33,816 nucleotides of DNA, taken from the NCBI GenBank assembly GCA_903835555.1, contig CAILNN010000179.1, forward strand, positions 1 to 33,816. Reading direction: 5' to 3'. The position numbers and the translations under genes were made by a program. The notes beneath the pieces are model-generated. The model was not told where the DNA came from, ran no database searches, and saw only the letters and a program-made list of their open reading frames with translations. Shown in pieces: positions 9,401 through 17,090 of this stretch; the stretch's first letter is position 1, and every line of letters begins with the position of its first letter. This DNA comes from an uncultured Verrucomicrobiota bacterium (lineage in GTDB: Bacteria; Verrucomicrobiota; Verrucomicrobiia; Limisphaerales; UBA9464).

Positions 9401-10174
9401 GTCGCCGTATTCGAGCACGTGGTTGTTCACTACCAGGAGGCGACTTTGGAGCTCAGGGGGAACGATAAGCTTTCCCTTGTTCATCTTGAGGTCGACCTCT
9501 CCCCGGTCACGGATGTCGTCGGTGCGATTATTGACGACATAAAGGTCCAAGGTCCCGTTGCCGTCGACGTCGGCCAGGGCCATCGATTCAGTGCCGTAGG
9601 GGCTGGCTAACCCTGCAGCTTCGGTTTGGTCGGAGAAATGGCCAGAGCCGTCGTTGATGAAGCAGCGAATGCCGAGTCCCGTGACAGCCACGAGCAAATC
9701 CAGCTTACCATCGCCATTCACGTCGGCAAAGGTGGCACCGCGGCAGTAATTATTGGTCAATTGGATGCCCGATTCCCGGGTGACATCTTGGAATCGCAGT
9801 CCTCCAAGATTGCGGTATAAGAGGTTGCGGCCTTCGAGACCGCAGATGAACAAGTCGGGGAGTCCATCTCCATCGAAATCGCCAGCGGAGACGCCGGAAC
9901 CATTGGAAAGGACCCGGTTTGACTCTGCGGCCCATTCGCCAAGGGTGTTGGTAAAGGCAATTCCCGTATCTGACGGAGGTAGGAGAGTGAAGCCGGTCTT
10001 GCCCGATTCAGGCACTGGCAAGGGACGCCACCGAACATGAGGCTGGCCGTTTGATTCGGCGTCCGTGGTTGTTAAGAATGGAAGTAAGAACCCAAAAGTT
10101 GCGAAGAGAATACAAATGAGCATGCCGAGTCGATAAGAACCCGGAAGAATCCGAAAGGACGACCATGGGTACAT
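6455..10174 (-). CDS. Large secreted FG-GAP/VCBS-repeat protein with two ASPIC/UnbV-type domains
   Basis: Predicted extracellular protein of about 1239 residues. The N-terminus has a hydrophobic export segment (MLICILFATFGFLLPF). Many Ca-binding FG-GAP/VCBS blades follow, recognisable by DFDGDGLPDLF, DVNGDGKLDLL, DVDGNGTLDLYV, DMNGDGYPDLYV, DFDGDGDLDLAV and similar, consistent with one or more integrin-alpha-like beta-propellers. One ASPIC/UnbV-like domain lies near residues 565-650 (VAIRLKGLLPNTQAIGAEV). A second forms the C-terminus (about 1155-1239; RVRLQGNSRNPHGIGAAIRL and VQVRWPGG). The family is expanded in Verrucomicrobia and Planctomycetes; the function is unknown, with adhesion or polymer binding suggested. 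ATG 10174 is preferred, with GTG 10183 also possible. It is probably a single transcription unit behind the terminator at 10324-10373. Confidence 0.88.
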   Translation of the reverse strand: MYPWSSFRILPGSYRLGMLICILFATFGFLLPFLTTTDAESNGQPHVRWRPLPVPESGKTGFTLLPPSDTGIAFTNTLGEWAAESNRVLSNGSGVSAGDFDGDGLPDLFICGLEGRNLLYRNLGGLRFQDVTRESGIQLTNNYCRGATFADVNGDGKLDLLVAVTGLGIRCFINDGSGHFSDQTEAAGLASPYGTESMALADVDGNGTLDLYVVNNRTDDIRDRGEVDLKMNKGKLIVPPELQSRLLVVNNHVLEYGDPSFLYLNDGRGHFSPVSWTNGTFTSDSGHPFNSPPLDWGLTATFRDMNGDGYPDLYVCNDYWTPDRIWINDGKGHFRALDYKSLRNTSASSMGVDFADLNQSGHYDFLVVDMLARDPAMRHRQMFAQEPVPLPLGAFNNRPQFMRNTLQVARGDGTYAEIANFAGLSASDWAWCPLFIDVDLDGRPDVLITAGHYRDVQDLDANETMKSAPNQRERPADPVARREAFIRQKLANSKYYPRLEMPISAFHNLGGYRFEEVTRQWGTDAPGIHHAMVVADFDGDGDLDLAVNNLGSPFAVYRNDSTEGRVAIRLKGLLPNTQAIGAEVALLGGAVPRQHQEVVSGGRYMSGSDPELVFATGATKHDMTLEITWRTGRRLTVPGIEANRLYEIEEDGSSPVLPRAPSVKPIPWFSDVSAKLGHVASEQSFDDFARQPSLPRKLSQLGPSAGWLDLDGDGWPDLVVGAAKGARLGAFRNDQHGGFERLTNAPFDTVLDRDLVAMAELPGPTPEFSLLIASSNYEDGQTNGASLLRIAPHCSGLEGLLPPYGSSIGPIAVAELHADSSFAVFVGGRVVPGRYPEPASSQLYWTRGNELTADSENSRVLEKVGLVSGAVWTDLDGDGTPELILACEWGAIRVFRMESGHLKENTHALGLDVWTGWWSGIAAGDFDGDGRMDLVAANWGLNSPYQACPEHPARLYFGEFSDRGGLDLVESEFDGWRGQYEARRLRRAIVQAIPDITERFPTHRAFSEAPVEKILGPYLDRAQTVEARTLASMVFLNRGDHFDPVVLPTEAQWSAAMTPVVADFDGDGFEDIFLSQNFTPNQPEVPRLDAGRGLLLRGDGAGHFQTVDGSLSGIQVYGDQRGAAACDYDADGRVDLVVTQNGAETRLFHNETAKLGLRVRLQGNSRNPHGIGAAIRLKCAGKWGPSREIHAGSGMGSQDGVIQVLGYPATPEAVQVRWPGGQKSEIKSDGGPEIVIQHP

Positions 10175-10204
10175 CCGTGGCACTAGATAGAGGAATTGCG
10201 TTCT

Positions 10205-10236
10205 CTATTAGCGAAAAACAGCGGCCCAATTGTCAA
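10205..10236 (-). promoter_or_regulatory. Candidate sigma-70 promoter for the FG-GAP gene
   Basis: On the minus strand a perfect -35 box TTGACA lies at 10236-10231. A -10-like GCTAAT (spacing 18) or TAATAG (spacing 20) lies at 10212-10205. Transcription would start about 15-25 nt before the GTG/ATG start of the FG-GAP gene. The -10 box is imperfect. Confidence 0.35.
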
Positions 10237-10323
10237 AGAAAATCCGCGTCGTTGAATTGGAAAATTGGGGACCGATGCTCTGTCGGTAGGCGGGCTGCCA
10301 AGGCTCAGCGCCTTGCGAGGCAT

Positions 10324-10373
10324 AAAAAAGCCCGGTGGCCCGCCGACACACAGACCTACGGCGCGCCACCGGG
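10324..10373 (-). terminator. Intrinsic terminator (minus strand)
   Basis: The arms CCCGGTGGC (10331-10339) and GCCACCGGG (10365-10373) are perfect complements. An inner CGCCG/CGGCG pair (10341-10345 / 10359-10363) sits past a single mismatch and encloses a 13-nt loop. Read on the minus strand, the GC-rich stem is followed by C and six T residues (10329-10324). It would end transcripts coming from the 160-aa gene before the FG-GAP gene. Confidence 0.8.
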
Positions 10374-10393
10374 TGACCACCACACGGTGGTCA
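10374..10393. repeat. 8-bp inverted repeat abutting the terminator
   Basis: TGACCACC-ACAC-GGTGGTCA forms a perfect 8-bp stem with a 4-nt loop and ends exactly where the terminator stem begins. The two hairpins together form a tandem structure on the minus-strand transcript. Confidence 0.6.
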
Positions 10394-10610
10394 AAAGTGG
10401 AATTGTTCGGCTGGTCCGAAAAAACGATTCCGACTGAAACAGTCAGCCTAAATCATTCTTTTTGAATCAGCGCGAACGATGTGACATCGACGATCTAAAT
10501 CCCGACGATGAAAAAAGGGGTAGAAAAGAATGGTCAAAAATCGGGCGGACTGACAACCCATTTTTTTGAAAAAGCGGCATCCATCTGTTTGGCGGGCGAC
10601 GTATCGCGAA

Positions 10611-11093
10611 TCAGAAGCCGAGTTTGACCAATTCCCGTTCCAAGGCGATCTGGAACTCCTGCATGTCGGCAGTATTGGGTTTGTAACCCTTTTTGTCGGC
10701 AGACAAGCCGGGACGGCCCATTTGATCTACAAACCAAGTTCCCCCTTGACCGTCGCTAAAGGTGACGCGCCCGCTAACCAAGGCTCCTGGGCGAGTTACC
10801 CGATCAACAGTCACTTTCACATTGACCACGGTTGTCTCATTGGCTGGAGCGGCAGATGGGTCAATCACCCCCGAGGCTACGCTTGGTGCCGGGTTAGGCG
10901 CAGGTGGTTCCACTTTCTTGGGAGGCTCCGGGTCTTTGAGAGCCACCTTCAAATCATCGACGAGGAATCGGACCTCCATGTAGGTGACGCGAAGGCCAAA
11001 ATCGGTTTCAAGACGCCGTTGGACATCGGAAAGCTTGAGACCCTGAACCAACCACTGACGAACCACGTCCTTTTGCGCTTCGGTTAACGACAT
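10611..11093 (-). CDS. Conserved-looking hypothetical protein, 160 aa
   Basis: I do not recognise this family. The N-terminal 55 residues form a helical block resembling a small helix-turn-helix or clamp (EAQKDVVRQWLVQGLKLSDV, then QRRLETDFGLRVTYMEVRFL). A Pro-rich linker follows (DPEPPKKVEPPAPNPAPS). A C-terminal beta-rich domain of about 70 residues comes next (VVNVKVTVDRVTRPGALVSG, TFSDGQGGTWFVDQMGR) and ends with a helix (FQIALERELVKLGF). There is no signal peptide. ATG at 11093 is used. The terminator at 10324-10373 probably closes its transcript. It lies 98 nt after the transferase-like gene, so they may share a transcript. The two-domain layout suggests binding or regulation rather than catalysis, which is inference. 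Confidence 0.75.
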   Translation of the reverse strand: MSLTEAQKDVVRQWLVQGLKLSDVQRRLETDFGLRVTYMEVRFLVDDLKVALKDPEPPKKVEPPAPNPAPSVASGVIDPSAAPANETTVVNVKVTVDRVTRPGALVSGRVTFSDGQGGTWFVDQMGRPGLSADKKGYKPNTADMQEFQIALERELVKLGF

Positions 11094-11191
11094 TGGCAGA
11101 CAGTAGGGTCGATGCGGGACTGGTTCAAGCCCACCTGCGATGAAACTAAACTCTTGGTGACTGAAGAAGAGTTATCGTGTCTCGGTAAGGC

Positions 11192-11926
11192 CTAGGCTGA
11201 AATAAAATCGGGCCTTTGGCTCGTTTGAATGAGGGCAGCGCGACCTGCGGCGTCACGGATATTGACAACCGGCTGACGAATAAAAGGACGCCAGCCGCTG
11301 TCCCACTCGTACGATTCCAAACCGAAAAAATGCTTCTTGTAGTCCATGCAGGAAGGCGACTCGAGAGAATACCCGGGATAGTAGTAGCGCAGACCGCAGC
11401 TTCGAGCATGAGCGATCTCGAGCAGCATGGTGAAAATCCCCAAGCTGCGGTCCGCTTCATCGGGATCAAAAAAGCCGTAGAGGCTGGCCAACGCCGTTTC
11501 ACCTTGAGCGACATAACTCACGGCGACGAGACGATCCCCATCTCGAAGGTCAAACTCCAGCCCCTGGACCGGATGAACGCCGGGCGAAGGACCCAAGAAA
11601 TCGTCAAGAGATTCGGGAATTCCCTCCACGAACCGGCACTTATGGCGGTTGAAAATCAACCGACGCTCATCGTCGATGACGGGAGCCCGGATGGTGAGTT
11701 GAAGGTCGTGATTCCTGCGAATCACGCGCCGCTGACTCTTACTTGGATAGAAACGGGGGAGAGCGATGCGCAGGTGAAGCAACTCTGCGGGCTTTCCGCG
11801 CCAAACGATCATATTCTGGCGAAAAAAGGTGGTTCCAAGAAACCACCAAGCGCCCGACCATAGCTGGTCCATCAGCCGCGGCGGAACGGACCAACTGACA
11901 AAGCTATCCTCGTAGGGTGTTCGCAC
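11192..11926 (-). CDS. Leucyl/arginyl-tRNA--protein transferase-like protein (Bpt/ATE-C), cysteine motif absent
   Basis: 244 residues matching the C-terminal ATE/Bpt fold, a GNAT-like aminoacyl-tRNA-protein transferase of the N-degron pathway. Recognisable segments are PRFYPSKSQRRVIRRNHDL (58-75), FNRHKCRF (92-99), YGFFDPDEADRSLGIFTMLL (150-169), CGLRYYYPGYSLESPSCMDY (177-196) and the closing GWRPF. Bpt and ATE1 proteins normally carry a CYLP-type motif and a CxxC pair in the N-terminal part. Here the equivalent segment reads VWRGKPAELLHLRI, with no cysteines. It may therefore be a diverged enzyme with another acceptor or no Fe-S/metal site. GTG at 11926 directly follows an in-frame TAG. It lies 56 nt downstream of the SNF2 gene on the same strand. 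Confidence 0.8.
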   Translation of the reverse strand: MRTPYEDSFVSWSVPPRLMDQLWSGAWWFLGTTFFRQNMIVWRGKPAELLHLRIALPRFYPSKSQRRVIRRNHDLQLTIRAPVIDDERRLIFNRHKCRFVEGIPESLDDFLGPSPGVHPVQGLEFDLRDGDRLVAVSYVAQGETALASLYGFFDPDEADRSLGIFTMLLEIAHARSCGLRYYYPGYSLESPSCMDYKKHFFGLESYEWDSGWRPFIRQPVVNIRDAAGRAALIQTSQRPDFISA

Positions 11927-11982
11927 CTAAAGAAGAACAACCACCCGCAAGTCATCCGAGTCAAATTGAAACGGATGGGAAT

Positions 11983-14900
11983 CTAGTCCTCGCTAAAGAG
12001 GTATTCCAAGTCATCTTTAGTCAGGTTACTGGCGAAGCCTTCTTCGCCGAGCACATCCAGTATAGTCTGGGACTTGCGTTGCTGCAGCTCCCAGATTTTC
12101 TCCTCAACGGTTCCCGGGGCGATCAAGCGGTAGGCGTTTACCGTCCTGGTCTGACCGATACGATGGGAACGATCGATGGCCTGCGCTTCGACCGCCGGAT
12201 TCCACCACGGATCGTAGAGCACCACGTAACTGGCAGTGGTAAGATTGAGGCCGGTGCCTGCGGCTCGCAAGGAGAGCAAGAAGACGGTGGCGTCGGACTC
12301 GGCCTGGAAGGCATTGACGACTTCCTGCCGTGCCTTGGTTTCCCCGGTGAGCATGAAGGTCTTAATGCCTCTTTCTTTGCAGGCCGCTTCCAAGATTCGC
12401 AACATTTCGACGAATTGGGAGAAGAGCAGAACTTTATTTCCACTCGCCAAAATCGGTTCCAGCAATTCGAATAAGGTCTCGGTCTTGCCGCTTGGGCTTT
12501 CGTTGCCGACCAATTTTGGGTGGCAGCAAATTTGCCGCAGTCGGGTCAGAGCTGCCAGGACGTGCATTTTGGATTTGGCGACTCCCTTTTCCTGAAGGGC
12601 CTTCATGACTTGCTCGCGGCTTCTGCGTAGTTCGGCCAGATACAATTTTCGCTGTTCTTCGTGCAGGTCGCAGTCGCGTCTTTCCTCGATTCGGTCCGGC
12701 AAGTCTTTGGCGACCTGTTTTTTGAGTCGGCGCAGCATGAGTGGGCGCAGGCGGGCGCTGAGTCGACGGCGGGCCGTACTAAATTCCCACGGAGCCCCAT
12801 CTCCTTTGGGCTCATAGATTTCGTGGAATGAGGCTTGGCTACCGAGGTAGGCGGGTTGGATGAAATCCACAATGCTCCAAAGGTCGAGCAGGCGATTTTC
12901 CAGGGGAGTACCGGTGAGCGCCAAGCGATGATCCGCCTGTATCTCCTTTACTGCAATGGTGACTTGAGCGTTGGGATTCTTGATGAATTGAGCCTCGTCG
13001 AGAACCAGGCATCGGAATTCGAACTTGGACAATTCCTCCAAATCGCGGCGCAAGATGGCGTAATTGGTCACGACCAAGTCGTTCTCGGGTATTTGTTTGC
13101 GGAGATTATGTCGGGCTTGGCCTGACTGGAGGACCAGCACCTTAAGATGCGGGGTAAACTTCTCGGCCTCCCGACGCCAGTTATACAGAACCGACGCCGG
13201 ACAGAGAACCAAGGCTGGTTTCGGGTCTTTGGCATGAGTCTCATGGAGCCAAGTCAACCAAGCCAGCGTTTGAAGCGTTTTGCCCAGTCCCATGTCATCT
13301 GCCAAAATCGCCCCCAAGCGAAGCCGACTGAGGTGGCACAGGAAGTCAAAGCCCTCCTTTTGGTAGGGACGCAACTCGGCGTTGATCCGCTCCGGCAGGA
13401 CCGTATCAGGAACACCTTTGAACTCCTTCAACCGATCTTTGAGGGCATTGACGGCTTTTTCAGTACCCAAGGCTTCCAACGCAGCCTCGTCCAAGTGTGT
13501 CGCGTGGATAAGCGATGTTTTTTGAGCATCGGCACTCAGACCATCCAATCCCAGCGTAGCAGCAATTTCATGGGCTTTCTTGTTGGCATCCATGTCCACC
13601 TCGACCCAACCGCCATCGGGCAGCTTGACAAACCGCGTGGAAGCGGCGGCGAGGCGCTGAATATCGCCATTGGACAAGCGCAATCCCTCGGCTTCCCATT
13701 CAGCGCTGACACTGAGCCAATCGATTCCGCTGCCCTTGAGGACCAGTTTGGGTTTGACCAGTCGCCGATTGAGGAAGAGGCGCTGAAAAGGGGGGTTGCC
13801 GAGAAATTCGGCCTCCTTCGGGCGGTCTCCCCAGGCGGTCGCCAAGGCGCTTAGGAAATGCTCGTTGGCGTCCCCGACCCAAAGCCCGGCTTCCGGGGTG
13901 AACCAGTCCAGTTGTTGCAGCCAATGAATGGCTGCTTGGATTCGGGAATCGTCGAGTACTTCGGGACGGTCGGCGACAGCGGCAATCTCCTTGGTACGCG
14001 ACCAGTCGTGTCCATTCCACTGCCATTCGGTTGCGTCCCGATCACTGGTGGCCAGCAGGCGTAGTCGAACCACTTCGTCCGCCAGTTCAAAAACAAACTG
14101 CGGTTTGGCGGTGTGGGTAATACACAACTGGCTCCAATCTGCTTCGATCGAATGCGATTTGCCATTGGCTTTGGACTCGGAAGTGCCCGGCGCGGATGAA
14201 TCGGTCGATTTTGGGCGAGTAGTTTGCGATCGACGCAGTTCAGTCAGAAGCCGGTGCGACAACTTCTTGACGGGCAGCACGGGACGCTGAGCCCAGGGTC
14301 CCAGGAGGCTGGCTGGCGGGGCATTCCGGAGGATGTAGACCTCATGATCAACCAGCACAAGGACGGGCTGTCCGACCATGAATCGGCAATCCGCCAAGCT
14401 CCGCACCTGTCCGTCGGGCAGGCCAAGCAAGTGGGTAAAGCTGAGGTCTCCTTCCTGAGTTTCCAAGTGCGGTTTCAACTCGGCCAATTGGCCATGAAAT
14501 TGAAGATTGGCGGCAGCTCCGGTCAGTTCGAGGCGATTCCCGTGTGCCCACATGGCGAGCCAAGTCAACAGATCGGCGCCTTCGAGGAGCAACGCTTCAT
14601 TTTCGACGGCTTTCTCCGCCCAATTTGCATGCAGCCAATCAATGACCGCCCAATCCTCCGCCGGAAACAGTTCGGCCTCATGGGCGGCGCGGGTTCGCAA
14701 ATCGCAGAGATCGACGAGGAACCGTTCCTTTTCCCCTGTTCTGGAACGAAACAAAATAAATCGAACCGCCAATCGCCATTGATTCAAATCAGGCGTTGCT
14801 CGAATCGGCTCACAAAGGATACGAAGGGCAGCCTTGGGAGCATCCAAATGGGTATGGGTTGCCGGCAACAACCAATTCTCCAACTCGCGAACAAACTGGA

Positions 14901-15321
14901 GTTCCTTTTCTGACTGCTCCACTTCATGAAACCGGTCAAAGTTGGCAAAGCTGATCAGCTCGGTTGGAAGCGAGCGATTTGCCCGCAGAAACAGCATGGC
15001 GACCTCCTCCAACCGGGCTTTGGAAAGGGTATTTTGAATGCGGGTCCACCAATCGGTTTGTCCGAAATCATTGCGGCGCAGGGCCAGCTTTTCCAGATAG
15101 TCGTCGAACAGCAGGTAGGCCCGCTGGGGATCGGCACAGTCCGCGAGCAATTTTAGGACGTTTTCGCGCTCGGCGACCTTTTCCTTGGAGTCGGCCAGTT
15201 CGCGCCGCAGTTCGGCTAGCGAACCATAGGTGGTATTTAGGACGCGATGGTGGGCATCATACTTGGTGGCGGCGGCACTCGGGCGGGTGGTCGGCGCTGA
15301 CTTACGGACAGTTCTCGGCAT
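11983..15321 (-). CDS. SNF2/RapA-type DEAD/DEAH-box helicase
   Basis: Large SWI2/SNF2-family ATPase, probably a DNA translocase that remodels protein-DNA or RNA-polymerase complexes. Length is 1112 residues from ATG 15321 (TTG 15336 also possible). The first 670 residues are poorly recognisable, with a predicted SNF2-associated region and a Ser/Thr-rich linker near residues 375-395. The ATPase core has motif I LADDMGLGKT (about 673-682), motif II LDEAQ (about 774-778) and motif III LTGTPLENRL (about 802-811). Helicase lobe 2 follows with LLFSQFVEML, FLLSLRAAGTGLNLT and motif VI DRSHRIGQTR (about 1050-1059). Bacterial members are widespread, and some sit in defence loci, but no partner genes of that kind are nearby. 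It is likely an ordinary chromosomal gene. Confidence 0.93.
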   Translation of the reverse strand: MPRTVRKSAPTTRPSAAATKYDAHHRVLNTTYGSLAELRRELADSKEKVAERENVLKLLADCADPQRAYLLFDDYLEKLALRRNDFGQTDWWTRIQNTLSKARLEEVAMLFLRANRSLPTELISFANFDRFHEVEQSEKELQFVRELENWLLPATHTHLDAPKAALRILCEPIRATPDLNQWRLAVRFILFRSRTGEKERFLVDLCDLRTRAAHEAELFPAEDWAVIDWLHANWAEKAVENEALLLEGADLLTWLAMWAHGNRLELTGAAANLQFHGQLAELKPHLETQEGDLSFTHLLGLPDGQVRSLADCRFMVGQPVLVLVDHEVYILRNAPPASLLGPWAQRPVLPVKKLSHRLLTELRRSQTTRPKSTDSSAPGTSESKANGKSHSIEADWSQLCITHTAKPQFVFELADEVVRLRLLATSDRDATEWQWNGHDWSRTKEIAAVADRPEVLDDSRIQAAIHWLQQLDWFTPEAGLWVGDANEHFLSALATAWGDRPKEAEFLGNPPFQRLFLNRRLVKPKLVLKGSGIDWLSVSAEWEAEGLRLSNGDIQRLAAASTRFVKLPDGGWVEVDMDANKKAHEIAATLGLDGLSADAQKTSLIHATHLDEAALEALGTEKAVNALKDRLKEFKGVPDTVLPERINAELRPYQKEGFDFLCHLSRLRLGAILADDMGLGKTLQTLAWLTWLHETHAKDPKPALVLCPASVLYNWRREAEKFTPHLKVLVLQSGQARHNLRKQIPENDLVVTNYAILRRDLEELSKFEFRCLVLDEAQFIKNPNAQVTIAVKEIQADHRLALTGTPLENRLLDLWSIVDFIQPAYLGSQASFHEIYEPKGDGAPWEFSTARRRLSARLRPLMLRRLKKQVAKDLPDRIEERRDCDLHEEQRKLYLAELRRSREQVMKALQEKGVAKSKMHVLAALTRLRQICCHPKLVGNESPSGKTETLFELLEPILASGNKVLLFSQFVEMLRILEAACKERGIKTFMLTGETKARQEVVNAFQAESDATVFLLSLRAAGTGLNLTTASYVVLYDPWWNPAVEAQAIDRSHRIGQTRTVNAYRLIAPGTVEEKIWELQQRKSQTILDVLGEEGFASNLTKDDLEYLFSED

Positions 15322-15521
15322 AGGGGGCGAATCCAATTAACGCAGTTCGCCATTATCTCTCCAATCCATCCCCAGAGGGTCAACAAGGAAGTGATTAAAC
15401 CTCATTTCCTTTGAGGGGGAGACTGCGGGTATTGACCGTCATCTTTCCGAAATGGGTGTTGCTACCGAGCGAGTGGCGGGTGCACCACCATCGCTTAACA
15501 GCACGACACTAGGGCCCATTT

Positions 15522-17090
15522 CTACTTGGCGTACTCGACACACCGTTTCTCGCGGACCACGGTGATGCGAATCTGGCCAGGATAAACGAGGTCCTCTTCA
15601 ATTTTCCGCGCCATCAACCGCGCCAATTGATGCGCGGCACCGTCGTCGATGTCTTCTGGACGAACAACCACGCGCAGTTCTCGTCCGGCCTGCACAGCGA
15701 ATGCTTTTTCAACCCCGGTAAACGAGAGGGCGATCTGTTCCAAGTTTTCCAGCCGTTTGATGTAGGTGGTCATGCTCTCGCTACGGGCACCCGGGCGACT
15801 GGCACTGATGGCGTCCGCTGCCGAAACCAAAACTCCCAGCAGATTTTCATGTGGAACTTCATCGTGATGCGAGGCAACGGCATTGATGATATCGGGGGTT
15901 TCCCCTTCCCGTTTCAGAAACTCGGCACCCACCAAAGCATGAGGGCCTTCCACTTCATGTCCCATGGCTTTACCGATATCGTGTAACAAGCCAGAACGTT
16001 TTGCCGCCGAGATATCTTCTCCCAGTTCAGCGGCCATCAGTCCGCACAGATGGGCAACTTCAAGCGAGTGCTCCAGCACATTTTGAGAATAGCTATGGCG
16101 GAACCGGAGCTTGCCCAAGGTGCGAGCAACTTCCGTGGCCATGGGCGGCAAACCGGCGCGATATACCGCTTCGGTACCGGCCCGCAGAATGAATCCATCC
16201 ATTTCCGAATTGACCGCTGCCACGACCTCTTCAATGCGGACGGGGTGAATTCGTCCGTCGAGAATCAGACGCTCCATCGCTTGTCGGGCGACCTCCCGGC
16301 GCACCGGGTCAAACCCAGACAAAACCACGGCATTGGGGGTGTCATCCACCAAAACGGTGATCCCGGTAGCGGCTTCGAAAGCCCGAATATTACGACCTTC
16401 GCGCCCAATAATCCGCCCCTTCATGTCTTCCGTGGTCAACGCCACGGTCGCGGTCGTGGTTTCAAAGGTATGGGTGGCAGCGTAGCGCTGAAGAGCAATG
16501 GCGACGATTCGCCGGGCTTCGGCTTCGGCATGAGCCCGAGCGTTATCGATGATATGACGGCTCAAGTCGGCGGCATCCTTGGCGGACTCCCGCTCAACCT
16601 CTCGCAATAGCATGGTTCGGGCGGAGGCGCTATCCAGTTGGGCGATCCGCTCCAGCCGAGCCATGGACTCCGACGCCTGCCGACGAACTTCGGCTCGTTC
16701 GCTTTCAAGCGTCAATCGAACCACTTCGATCGCCTCGCCGCGTGCCCGAATCTCTGATTCCTGGCCTCCGAGTCGGTCCAATTGGCGCATCACAACCAAT
16801 TCGCGTTCCGCCACCCGTCGTTCTTCCGTTTCGACGGCTTCGCGCCGTCCCGCCATGGACCGGTCCATATCGGCACGCTCGGCATTTAATTGATCGCGAA
16901 GGGCAGATTTCGCGGCGAGCTGTTCCGTTTCCAATTGTTGACGCAATCGAACCTGAGCCTGGTGTTCAGCGGCGGCGAGCTCGGCCCTGAGAGCTCGCTC
17001 ACGGAGCCGATAGACCCAAAAGGCCACGCCACCATATCCGGCGGCACCGAGAGCCATGCCGATGGCAACTTGGAGGGAATCAATTTGCAT
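15522..17090 (-). CDS. rny: Ribonuclease Y
   Basis: Membrane-anchored endoribonuclease that initiates mRNA decay. At 522 residues it is standard size. It has an N-terminal transmembrane helix (residues 5-27) and a long charged coiled coil (about 28-200). A KH RNA-binding domain holds GRIIGREGRNIRAF (225-238). An HD phosphohydrolase domain has His340 (VLEHSLEVAHLCG) and HDIGK (370-374), then the typical C-terminal YPGQIRITVVRE. ATG at 17090 overlaps the end of the 5-FTHF cyclo-ligase gene by 11 nt, so translation is probably coupled. The 200 nt after its stop show no clear terminator. Confidence 0.96.
   Translation of the reverse strand: MQIDSLQVAIGMALGAAGYGGVAFWVYRLRERALRAELAAAEHQAQVRLRQQLETEQLAAKSALRDQLNAERADMDRSMAGRREAVETEERRVAERELVVMRQLDRLGGQESEIRARGEAIEVVRLTLESERAEVRRQASESMARLERIAQLDSASARTMLLREVERESAKDAADLSRHIIDNARAHAEAEARRIVAIALQRYAATHTFETTTATVALTTEDMKGRIIGREGRNIRAFEAATGITVLVDDTPNAVVLSGFDPVRREVARQAMERLILDGRIHPVRIEEVVAAVNSEMDGFILRAGTEAVYRAGLPPMATEVARTLGKLRFRHSYSQNVLEHSLEVAHLCGLMAAELGEDISAAKRSGLLHDIGKAMGHEVEGPHALVGAEFLKREGETPDIINAVASHHDEVPHENLLGVLVSAADAISASRPGARSESMTTYIKRLENLEQIALSFTGVEKAFAVQAGRELRVVVRPEDIDDGAAHQLARLMARKIEEDLVYPGQIRITVVREKRCVEYAK

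Larger units (their letters stand above)
10184..10610. other. 427-nt intergenic region with double hairpin and candidate promoter
   Basis: No protein-coding signal is seen here. Reading on the minus strand after the stop of the 160-aa gene there are small inverted repeats (CGATG-N3-CATCG at 10478-10490). An 8-bp hairpin follows (10374-10393), then the intrinsic terminator at 10324-10373, then a promoter-like pair upstream of the FG-GAP gene. The roughly 235 nt between stop and terminator are longer than a simple 3' UTR needs and could hold a small RNA. That is only a possibility. Confidence 0.5.

Noticed and set aside
14224..14913. 229-aa plus-strand open frame
   Set aside because: Shadow of the SNF2 gene; no domain and no start signal.
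11983..15321. SNF2 helicase as part of a phage-defence island
   Set aside because: SNF2 proteins occur in such loci, but no methylase, nuclease or other defence partner is nearby; neighbours are housekeeping-type genes.
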